Positions 1-5,062 of a DNA stretch of 5,500 bases are shown piece after piece; positions within the stretch are counted from its first letter, which is position 1; each line of letters starts with the position of its first letter. Below the pieces are notes generated by a model. It saw only the letters and a program-made list of their open reading frames with translations. It did not search any database and was not told the origin of the DNA. The position numbers were made by a program, and so were the translations under genes. Source of the DNA: an uncultured Hyphomicrobiales bacterium (GTDB taxonomy: Bacteria; Pseudomonadota; Alphaproteobacteria; Rhizobiales; Beijerinckiaceae); assembly GCA_903903935.1 (NCBI GenBank), contig CAIVAX010000039.1:1-5500 (forward strand), given 5' to 3'.

Positions 1-1059
1 ATTCTTGGGCGCGATTTCATCCTGCATGAAAGGCTTGATCGCCTCATTGGTTGCAGGGGTAAAGTGCGCCAGCTCCGAGCCTTCATATTCAACATAATCA
101 TACAACAGATCGACCGTGCCCCCCGATGTGGTGACAAAGCCAATGCGCGGACCCTTGGGGCGCACCGGAGATTGGAAGGCGAGTGCTGTTTCCACCAGAT
201 CATCCAGCGAGGGGCAATTGATAATGCCATAGCGCTCACACATGGCTTGGAAGCCCTGATAATCGCCAGCTATAGCCCCCGTATGCGAAGCGGCAGCGGC
301 AGCTGATTTGGCTGTTGCGCCTGTTTTGATGGTCATGATCGGCTTGCCCGCAGCCAGAGCGCGCGCCGCTGCATCCATAAAAGCATCGGGCCGACGTATG
401 CCCTCAATGAACAAAACAATCTGGCGCGTATGGGGATCATCAACCAGAAAATTGAGATAATCGGCTAGATCAAGATCCATCTCATTGCCGGAGGAGATGG
501 CATAGGAAAAGCGCAAGCCTCTTTGCGCAGCTGTGCGCATGAAGAATTGCAATGTGCCGCCCGATTGAAAAATGATGCCAACAGGCCCCTGCGGCACGCG
601 GGCAATTTCCGGATTGGGATAAGCAAAGACACGATCGGGATAAGACAGATTGCCCATGCAATTGGGTCCGGCAATGCGGATATTGGTGCGTTTGATAAAA
701 TCACGCACCCATTGACCGCGCGCGCGAGAGGCTGGATTTTCGCCATCGCCAACTCCGCCTGCATAAATGGTGGCAGACTTGAGGCCGCGCGCAGCCGCAT
801 CTTCCAGCACATCCGACACAGCTGCGGCGGGGATGATGATGATGGCATGATCAACGGGCTCGGGCAGATCGCGCAAAGAGGCATAGGCCTTTTCGCCATA
901 GACCTCGCTTTGGCGCGGATTGATCAGATAAACCGCACCTGGATATTTATGCTCACGCAAAGCCGTGTGAATATCGCGCGGCCAGCGGCCGCGTTCAGAC
1001 GCCCCGACAATGGCCAGAGATTTGGGACGCAATATAGTTTCAACACTTCGGAACAGCAC
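1..1059 (-). CDS. ADP-forming acyl-CoA synthetase-like protein, N-terminal part (3' end outside window)
   Basis: The reverse strand is open from a GTG at 1059 to the left edge (353 codons, no stop). Seen: a CoA-binding Rossmann start (LAIVGASERG, residues 15-24), GPNCMG (131-136), a QSGG loop (165-168), SGNEMDLDLADYL (190-202), FIEG (217-220) and SHTGAIAGD (258-266). H259 in the last motif matches the phosphohistidine of the succinyl-CoA synthetase alpha / ADP-forming acetyl-CoA synthetase family. Known family role: cytosolic, reversible conversion of an organic acid plus CoA and ATP to acyl-CoA, ADP and phosphate via phospho-His. Full-length fused members are about 700 residues with a C-terminal ATP-grasp part; that part would lie to the left, so an alpha-only protein is not excluded. 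Start choice: no ATG lies between the in-frame upstream TAA and the first conserved residues, and a GAGGAA sits 6 nt before the GTG. The substrate cannot be told. It is transcribed away from the PhzF gene. Confidence 0.9.
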   Translation of the reverse strand, partial: MLFRSVETILRPKSLAIVGASERGRWPRDIHTALREHKYPGAVYLINPRQSEVYGEKAYASLRDLPEPVDHAIIIIPAAAVSDVLEDAAARGLKSATIYAGGVGDGENPASRARGQWVRDFIKRTNIRIAGPNCMGNLSYPDRVFAYPNPEIARVPQGPVGIIFQSGGTLQFFMRTAAQRGLRFSYAISSGNEMDLDLADYLNFLVDDPHTRQIVLFIEGIRRPDAFMDAAARALAAGKPIMTIKTGATAKSAAAAASHTGAIAGDYQGFQAMCERYGIINCPSLDDLVETALAFQSPVRPKGPRIGFVTTSGGTVDLLYDYVEYEGSELAHFTPATNEAIKPFMQDEIAPKN

Positions 1060-1065
1060 TTGTGT

Positions 1066-1071
1066 TTCCTC
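1066..1071 (-). promoter_or_regulatory. Ribosome binding site fixing the GTG start of the acyl-CoA synthetase gene
   Basis: GAGGAA on the minus strand lies 6 nt before the GTG at 1059. The frame is closed upstream by a TAA and offers no ATG, so this site decides the start. Confidence 0.7.
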
Positions 1072-1233
1072 ACATTCGGCAGGCGATTGTCTCCCTTATG
1101 CCATCAGCACGGCCCCATCCGCCAGTGGCCAGAGGCAAAGGGGGGCAAAAAATTCATTAACATCCTGCTGATAAACTGATCTCCCCGTGACAGGCGCTGG
1201 CTCTGCGGCCAGCCCCAATGATCTGGCCAGCTT

Positions 1234-1237
1234 AAGG
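1234..1237 (+). promoter_or_regulatory. Ribosome binding site supporting the ATG at 1244
   Basis: AAGG lies 6 nt before the ATG at 1244. An in-frame GTG at 1187 would add 19 residues (MTGAGSAASPNDLASLRYA) that do not look like the family. PhzF proteins begin directly with a strand like LPYQTLDVFT, so the ATG is preferred. I see no convincing -35/-10 pair in the 184-bp divergent region 1060-1243, although 1147-1178 is AT-rich. Confidence 0.6.
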
Positions 1238-1243
1238 TATGCC

Positions 1244-2155
1244 ATGCGATTGCCCTATCAGACCCTTGATGTCTTCACTCAGAGCCGGTTTAGCGGCAAT
1301 CCTCTGGCCGTTGTCCAGCAAGCGGATCAGCTGAGTGACGCGCAGATGCAGACAATAGCGCGAGAGTTCAATCTGTCAGAAACTGTGTTTTTGAGCGCCC
1401 CGCATCATCCTGTTCATGCGGCGCGCGCGCGCATCTTCACGCCGCAAAGTGAAGTGCCCTTTGCGGGTCATCCCACCATTGGGGCAGCGATTGCGCTGGC
1501 GCTCAGCGAAGCGCCCAAATTATTAACCACGCGCGATATGACGATCATGATTGAGGAAGAGATTGGCGTTTTGGAGTGCACCGTGCGCCATCGCCAAGGG
1601 CAGACACCAGCGGCCACATTCCATCTTCTTGACGCGCCGGTGGAGGAAAACTGGGCGCCCGATCCTGAGCGCTTAGCGCGAGCGCTTAATCTGTCTGCGG
1701 CAGATATTGGTTTTGATTGGCATCAGGCGTGTTGCTTGTCGGCGGGGCTCGGCTTTACCTTTGTGCCGGTGCGCTCACTTGAAGCTATTGCGCAAGCCAA
1801 GCCCGATATGAGCCATTGGATGGAGGGCATGGGACCTGAGGGTTTCAAAAATGCCTTTGTCTATACGCGCGAGACACTCACTCAGGATGTGCATTTTCAT
1901 TGCCGCATGTTTGCGCCCTTGCTTGGGATTATGGAAGATCCCGCAACCGGCTCGGCAGCAGCCGCCTTTTCCGGACTGATTGAGCGCTTTGAAAAACCCT
2001 CCGATGGCGAACATATTTATCTGCTCGAACAGGGCCATGAAATGAGCCGCCCCAGTCTCATGGCGCTCACAGTGGACATTGCTTTGGGTGAATTGACGGG
2101 GGCTGCGATTGGCGGGCATGCGGTGCAAGTCATGCAAGGCGAGATTGAGGTCTGA
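1244..2155 (+). CDS. PhzF-family isomerase/epimerase-like protein
   Basis: A 303-residue protein, within the usual 260-310 for the PhzF (phenazine biosynthesis-like / diaminopimelate epimerase fold) family. Seen: the N-terminal DVFTQSRFSGNPLAVV (9-24); NLSETVF (43-49) with E46 at the position of the PhzF catalytic glutamate; TPQSEVPFAGHPTIGAA (66-82); and EDPATGSAAAAFSG (231-244), the second-half glycine-rich motif. A C-terminal EQGHEMSRPS (262-271) and GGHAV (290-294) complete the two-domain pattern. Known: PhzF itself isomerises trans-2,3-dihydro-3-hydroxyanthranilate, but most bacterial homologues have unknown substrates. No other phenazine gene is nearby, so a phenazine role should not be assumed. 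It is presumably cytosolic, as no signal peptide is seen. Its stop shares one base with the start of the Nudix gene, so the two are almost certainly co-transcribed and translationally coupled. Confidence 0.93.
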   Translation: MRLPYQTLDVFTQSRFSGNPLAVVQQADQLSDAQMQTIAREFNLSETVFLSAPHHPVHAARARIFTPQSEVPFAGHPTIGAAIALALSEAPKLLTTRDMTIMIEEEIGVLECTVRHRQGQTPAATFHLLDAPVEENWAPDPERLARALNLSAADIGFDWHQACCLSAGLGFTFVPVRSLEAIAQAKPDMSHWMEGMGPEGFKNAFVYTRETLTQDVHFHCRMFAPLLGIMEDPATGSAAAAFSGLIERFEKPSDGEHIYLLEQGHEMSRPSLMALTVDIALGELTGAAIGGHAVQVMQGEIEV

Positions 2156-2871
2156 TGTCGATTCCACCCGGCCTTTGGCGTGCTGATCATCTCGATTGTA
2201 TGATCGAGGATTATGACTGGCGCTTTGCCCGTGAGCAGTCCGCACTGATCAACGCCCATTGGGCCAAAGAGCTCGCGCGCAAGCCGCGTTTGTTTAATGG
2301 CAAAGTGCTGTTGTGCCACACAGCCAGATTGGTTGAAGAGACGGGCAAGACTATTTTTCAAGCTGCGTTCTTTGCCACCGATTATAAAAGTTTTCTGGCC
2401 CACAAAGACTATGCTGAGCGCACAGATCCCGTCACCAATTGCTTTGCCATGGCGGCTTTGCGCGGATCAGACGGGGCTTATCTCTTGGGCGAAATGGCGG
2501 CGCATACGGCCAATGCCGGACAGATCTACTTTCCCGCCGGCACGCCGGACTTTGATGATGTCACGCAAAGCCGCGTTGATTTGCAGGGCAGCATTGGGCG
2601 CGAATTGTTCGAAGAAACTGGCCTTGCCATGAGCGAGGTGAGTGCTGAACAAGGCTTTGTGCTGGTGCGCCAAGATCATCAGATCGCCTGTCTACAAATC
2701 CTCACTTTGCCACACCCCGCGCCTCTTATCTGCGCGCAGATCAATGAATGGCTCGCTGCCGATTCCAGCGATGAGCTGTGCCGCATGCATGTGGTGCAAG
2801 GGCGCAGTGACATCAGGCCTGAGTCAATGCCAGCCTTTATTTGCACATTTCTTGAGGCTCAATTGGGATAG
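2155..2871 (+). CDS. Nudix hydrolase with a variant Nudix box
   Basis: A 238-residue protein. The second half of the Nudix motif is perfect: R149-E150-L-F-E153-E154-T-G156-L157, the metal-binding REUxEExGU helix. It is preceded by FPAGTPDFDD (126-135). The first half is atypical: the glycine of PAGTPD is 20 residues before R149 rather than 14, and the position of the usual first-half glutamate holds V141 (D142 follows). This spaced PAGTPD...RVDLQGS...REL form resembles a subgroup I recall from alphaproteobacteria. Known family role: Mg-dependent hydrolysis of nucleoside diphosphates linked to another group; the substrate here is unknown. The start ATG overlaps the PhzF stop as TGATG, with GAGG at 2147-2150 acting as ribosome site. 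The 3' end overlaps the convergent lipoprotein gene by 13 bp. The N-terminal ~95 residues (WRADHLDCMIEDYDW onwards) show no motif I can name. Confidence 0.9.
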   Translation: MSIPPGLWRADHLDCMIEDYDWRFAREQSALINAHWAKELARKPRLFNGKVLLCHTARLVEETGKTIFQAAFFATDYKSFLAHKDYAERTDPVTNCFAMAALRGSDGAYLLGEMAAHTANAGQIYFPAGTPDFDDVTQSRVDLQGSIGRELFEETGLAMSEVSAEQGFVLVRQDHQIACLQILTLPHPAPLICAQINEWLAADSSDELCRMHVVQGRSDIRPESMPAFICTFLEAQLG

Positions 2872-3233
2872 CCGTGGCGGGCGCGGCTGGCTTGCACAAG
2901 GCTCCGCGCTTCAGCATCGCGCCCTGCGGAGCAGGCCGTTCTGGCTGAGGCAATATCTTTGCTGATCAGAGCATAGACGCTGGGATGCACATGGCCCATG
3001 CGCAAATCATTATCCTGAATGGCCTGCCAGTCGGACACGACAGAGGCGCAATCATGGCCACCTGACAAGCGCACATTACTCGACATCACAGTGGCATTGG
3101 ATACAGCCATGGCACTGGGCTGCATGGGGGCGGAGATTTGCGGCTCTTGGCTGGTTGTATTGCAACCGCCCAAAGCGATGAGCCCAAGCAAGAGTGAAGC
3201 GGATGAGAATGAATTGCGCAAGAAAGACCTCAT
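2859..3233 (-). CDS. Small conserved lipoprotein of unknown function
   Basis: A 124-residue protein with a type II signal peptide: positively charged start (MRSFLR), hydrophobic LLLGLIALGG and a lipobox LGGC with the acylated cysteine at C24. The +2 residue is Asn rather than Asp, so outer-membrane sorting is likely by the usual Lol rule. A Ser/Thr/Met-rich linker (25-55) leads to a compact domain with C62, GHVHPSVY (80-87), C101, AGRDAEARSLV (103-113) and a terminal RHGYP. C62 and C101 could pair as a periplasmic disulfide. Similar small domains of unknown role are common in Hyphomicrobiales; no function is claimed. It lies 25 bp downstream of the SH3-like gene on the same strand, so the two probably form an operon. 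The ATG at 3233 has no clear ribosome site, whereas a TTG at 3221 is preceded by GAGGT and would shorten the protein by four residues without harming the signal peptide. Confidence 0.82.
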   Translation of the reverse strand: MRSFLRNSFSSASLLLGLIALGGCNTTSQEPQISAPMQPSAMAVSNATVMSSNVRLSGGHDCASVVSDWQAIQDNDLRMGHVHPSVYALISKDIASARTACSAGRDAEARSLVQASRARHGYPN

Positions 3234-3258
3234 GGGCAGATGAACGGACTAACTCAAC

Positions 3259-3648
3259 TCACCAATGACGCCGATAACGAGGATAGGGTCCAATATAAAC
3301 CCCGCCCCACACAGGAGGAGGTGGTGGTGGGGGATAGACATAGACGGGGGCTGGCTGATAGCGCGGCGGCTCATAGACTGGCGCGCCCTCAGGCTCAGCA
3401 CCAATATCCAGCGACTTTTGCGGCACAAAGCCGAAAATGTGACGCCACGACACCTCGCACCAGAACCGCTCACAATTGAGCAAATCCACAGCGGCATCGG
3501 CTGGAATATGCTGCACCACTGGATTTTTAGGCCCCGGCCCGCTGAGCATATTGGTGGGCACTCTGGTCATCGCCGGTTCTGCCACAGCCAGAGAGCAAGA
3601 GGTCAGAAGGGCCAAAGAGGCAAACAGACCTGATTTAGCAAACGACAT
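3259..3648 (-). CDS. Exported bacterial SH3-like protein with Pro/Tyr-rich tail
   Basis: A 129-residue protein. Residues 1-23 form a signal peptide ending AVA before E24, fitting signal peptidase I. An LTSC at 15-18 also fits a lipobox, so a lipoprotein is possible. Residues about 45-82 (VVQHIPADAAVDLLNC...WCEVSW...FGFVPQKSLD) resemble the end of a bacterial SH3 domain as seen in small periplasmic proteins of Hyphomicrobiales. C59 and C64 could form a disulfide, as in related NCxxxWC-type domains. The tail (88-129) is rich in Pro and Tyr with seven consecutive prolines (106-112) and ends GGVYIGPYPRYRRHW, which is basic and aromatic. Known: such domains often bind peptides or cell-wall material; the ligand here is unknown. 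The start is supported by GAGGAT 6 nt before the ATG. It is probably the first gene of a two-gene unit with the downstream lipoprotein; its promoter should lie in 3661-3740. Confidence 0.8.
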   Translation of the reverse strand: MSFAKSGLFASLALLTSCSLAVAEPAMTRVPTNMLSGPGPKNPVVQHIPADAAVDLLNCERFWCEVSWRHIFGFVPQKSLDIGAEPEGAPVYEPPRYQPAPVYVYPPPPPPPVWGGVYIGPYPRYRRHW

Positions 3649-3688
3649 AAAAATATCCTCGAATCGGCTTTGCGCATTTATCTAATCT

Positions 3689-3756
3689 GATCAAAGCAAA
3701 TTGATGGCAGAAAAGACAAGAGGCTCTGCTGTTTTTATCAATTTGGTGGTTTGATC
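3689..3756. repeat. Three-segment inverted repeat at the tctC stop codon
   Basis: Three nested pairs of complementary arms are visible: GATCAAA (3689-3695) with TTTGATC (3750-3756), CAAATTGAT (3697-3705) with ATCAATTTG (3737-3745), and GCAGA (3707-3711) with TCTGC (3725-3729). Together they give a hairpin of 21 paired bases with small asymmetric internal loops and a 13-nt apex. The right arms include the stop codon and last codons of the tctC remnant, and the left arms lie in the region upstream of the SH3-like gene. It could act as a transcription terminator or mRNA 3'-end stabiliser for tctC, but there is no U-run after the stem on the minus strand. It could also be a dispersed palindromic element or an operator. 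The function is inferred. Confidence 0.5.
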
Positions 3757-4193
3757 GCCTCATTCATTCGGGCAATCACATCCTCTGGCTGGCTGGCGAC
3801 ATCCAGCACCATTTTTTCGAGCACTTCGCCGGTGGCAGGATCGACGCCGAGCCGCCGTGTTTTGGCATCTTCGATAAATTTGGGATCCTTCACCATTTTG
3901 TCAAAGGCGCGGCGCAAAGCCTCAAGGCGATCTGCGGGCACATTGGGTGTGGAGAGAATGGCCCTGCCAATCGATGAGGTGGAGGCAATGAGCTTGAGCG
4001 CATTGCGGTCACGCTCCTGCGTTGCCAGTTCCATCACGGTGGGCACATCAGGAATGCGCGAGAAGCGCTCCAAAGCAATAGTGTAAAGAATTTTTATTTT
4101 ATTCTCTGCCAGCCATTCGGGCTTGGTTTCCAGATAATCCCAACTTGTTGAGCCATTGCCATCAGCCTCGCCGCGCTCCATGGCAAGACCCAT
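3738..4193 (-). pseudogene. tctC-type substrate-binding protein gene, 3' half (separated by insertion)
   Basis: This encodes the last 151 residues of a tripartite tricarboxylate transporter (TTT) substrate-binding protein, Bug/TctC family. Seen: MGLAMERGEADGNGSTSW at the start, a conserved mid-protein segment of this family, then IPDVPTVMELA (47-57), NVPADRLEALRRAFDKMVKDPKF (83-105) and a C-terminal EVLEKMV...MNEAIKPPN. It begins directly with a mid-domain motif and has no signal peptide or ribosome site, so the ATG at 4193 is an internal Met, not a real start. It continues in frame from the 5' half at 5063-5500 once the intervening DNA is removed. The intact family protein is periplasmic and delivers carboxylates or related solutes to the TctA/TctB membrane partners; the ligand is unknown. 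If the insertion is real, this half should not be made as a functional protein. The stop lies in the inverted repeat at 3689-3756. Confidence 0.88.
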
Positions 4194-4196
4194 GTT

Positions 4197-4426
4197 GCAG
4201 TGGAAAGGGAAAAATCGAGGCTTATGGCCTTGTATTCGATGCTATGTTTTGTGGATAATTCTTTACCCAACTGCTCAAGCAATTCTAGGCGGCGTGCCAC
4301 TAATACCAGCGAGAAACCTTTTGCCGCAAGTTCGATTGAAAAAGCTTTTCCGATTCCATCCGAAGCACCGGTGACAATAGCCCACTGCCCATATTTTTTT
4401 GGAGATATTCCAGTGCTCGACATCAT
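4197..4426 (-). pseudogene. Short-chain dehydrogenase/reductase (SDR), N-terminal fragment
   Basis: The first ~76 residues of an SDR are present. Seen: YGQWAIVTGASDGIGKAF with the TGxxxGIG nucleotide-binding motif (T19-G26), VLVARRLELLEQL (41-53) in which the basic ARR after the second strand suggests NADP(H), and SLDFS (69-73) with D71 at the adenine-contacting Asp. The Asn and the catalytic Ser-Tyr-Lys of SDRs are missing because the gene is cut at the junction near 4197. The reading frame then runs out of phase into tctC sequence and stops at 4094, adding about 34 unrelated residues. The start is ATG at 4426, overlapping the TGA of the DUF2141 gene as ATGA, so the two were translationally coupled in the source genome; a second ATG follows directly. 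The opening somewhat resembles 3-ketoacyl-CoA reductase / HSD17B12-like SDRs, but a fragment cannot settle this. It cannot be catalytically active. Confidence 0.85.
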
Positions 4427-4845
4427 TCAATCTCCACGATAATTGTTGTATTTTTTTGCCCATCAACCTCAAATTTTGCTTCATCAAAAGTGGGTGCGCG
4501 TAGCGATGGGCGTGCATTATTGGACACTCCCCACGCTTCCGTTGGGATGCCTACAAAGTTTGTATCGGTTTTATAATTACGGTTTAGATCATGTACCACT
4601 GAGACGGCGTAGCTACCGGATTTAACATTCTCAAATTTACACTGCATGCCAGATTTATTGGCTTTTTGCCATTGCTGCGCACTTTTTGGAGATTCCATTG
4701 GAAAGCCAGTCGCATTTGCAAATAATGCGCAACCAATTTCACCTTCATTCGATTGGATATTTTTAATATCTATTACAACATCCGCAGCAAAAGCAGGTGA
4801 GGTTAAGCAGAGCATTATTGCGCTTGTATAAAAAATATTTTTCAT
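4423..4845 (-). CDS. DUF2141 family exported protein
   Basis: A complete 140-residue protein, the usual length for DUF2141. A signal peptide (MKNIFYTSAIMLCLTSPAFA) is probably cleaved after A20 in the AFA-AD context, placing the protein in the periplasm or outside. The family core is clear: EIGCALFANATGFP (36-49), SGSYAVSVVHDLNRN (76-90), DTNFVGIPTEAWGVSNN (94-110) and APTFDEAKF (117-125). C39 and C69 may form a disulfide. The fold is probably a beta-sandwich, and the biochemical role of the family is not known. A ribosome site AAGGAA (4851-4856) lies 5 nt before the ATG. The upstream gene fragment ends only 24 bp away and the SDR start overlaps the stop, so it is the middle gene of a tight operon. 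AT-rich codons (AAA, AAT, ATT) set it apart from the flanking genes. It is the only intact gene in the inserted segment, but its promoter probably lies in the missing upstream part. Confidence 0.9.
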   Translation of the reverse strand: MKNIFYTSAIMLCLTSPAFAADVVIDIKNIQSNEGEIGCALFANATGFPMESPKSAQQWQKANKSGMQCKFENVKSGSYAVSVVHDLNRNYKTDTNFVGIPTEAWGVSNNARPSLRAPTFDEAKFEVDGQKNTTIIVEIE

Positions 4846-4869
4846 AAATTTTCCTTTCAGTAGAAGAGG

Positions 4870-5062
4870 TTAATTGGTTGATGTGTTTTGCGGAACAACA
4901 GCAGCTTTGAACGAGCCTGAACCTGTGGCATTGCCAGTGCCGTAGAAACTAATTTTATAAAAACCAGTGAAGGTTTTATCGGCTGTGTTGATGCTATCAA
5001 TCGACAGGTCGATATTGGTCAGCACATTCCCGATGCCTGCCCAGTTACAATAAAAGTCGGAC
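4870..5062 (-). pseudogene. 3' fragment of an unrecognised gene at the edge of the insertion
   Basis: About 63 residues are open from the junction to a TAA at 4870-4872. Seen: DFYCNWAGIGNVLTNIDLSI near the cut, then TFTGFYKISFYGTGNATGSGSF, alternating polar and aromatic residues that suggest beta strands, and a polar tail PQNTSTN. I do not recognise the family. The frame extends a few codons rightward to an ATG at 5079, but those codons (NPPP) are tctC sequence read out of phase. An ATG at 5064-5062 spans the junction. Neither has a ribosome site, so this is read as the C-terminal end of a larger protein. It lies 24 bp upstream of the DUF2141 start on the same strand, suggesting one operon in the source genome. 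GC rises toward the junction end. A short intact protein starting at the junction ATG is possible but less likely. Confidence 0.5.

Larger units (their letters stand above)
4194..5062. other. AT-rich inserted DNA segment splitting tctC
   Basis: About 866-869 bp lie between the two halves of the tctC gene. Sampled 60-bp stretches inside have about 38-43 % GC (one near the right end about 52 %), against about 60 % in the tctC flank. Removing it joins GCC-AAY-ATG-GGT in frame with no missing codon, giving the SSANMGLAMERGE order expected for the family. Contents, all on the minus strand: the 3' end of an unknown gene, a complete DUF2141 gene, and a 5' fragment of a short-chain dehydrogenase. No transposase, integrase, terminal inverted repeat or attC-like end is seen. 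The junctions share only CAA (about 5064-5066 and 4195-4197), which fits microhomology or a 3-bp duplication. The alternatives are captured foreign DNA or an assembly chimera. Confidence 0.8.

Noticed and set aside
465..899. Minus-strand reading frame of 144 codons inside the acyl-CoA synthetase gene
   Set aside because: It is the same strand but a different frame, with a Cys/Pro/Met-rich composition and no motif. The correct frame is the one with GPNCMG and SHTGAIAGD.
523..1179. Long plus-strand reading frame of 218 codons, with a smaller one at 64-306
   Set aside because: Both lie antisense to the acyl-CoA synthetase gene, which shows a continuous set of family motifs. The plus frames show no domain, and the long one ends just before the PhzF gene. 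They are by-products of GC-rich codon bias.
1775..2403. Minus-strand frames of 156 and 128 codons opposite the PhzF and Nudix genes
   Set aside because: They show no family motif and are fully covered by well-supported plus-strand genes.
2870..2888. Possible terminator hairpin AGCCG ... CGGCT after the Nudix stop
   Set aside because: The stem is only 5 bp with a 9-nt loop and no T-run follows. The bases also code for the end of the lipoprotein.
3300..3345. Low-complexity GGAGGAGGTGGTGGTGGGGG run as a tandem repeat or G-quadruplex
   Set aside because: It is the antisense of the seven-proline stretch in the SH3-like protein and is explained by coding. A quadruplex role cannot be supported from sequence alone.
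4191..4203. Integron attC or IS-type terminal repeat at the left insertion junction
   Set aside because: GTTGCAG does not fit the GTTRRRY core. The outer bases of the two insert ends do not pair beyond the first three, and no recombinase gene is present.
4156..4442. Plus-strand frames opposite the SDR fragment
   Set aside because: They have no motif or ribosome site; the minus strand carries a clear SDR start.
4197..5062. Insert as a free circle, with the SDR fragment continuing into the unknown C-terminal fragment
   Set aside because: Joining the ends at CAA keeps the frame open, but the resulting sequence after SLDFSLST does not look like an SDR: there is no NNAG strand and no Tyr-x-x-x-Lys. 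Frame agreement can arise by chance one time in three.
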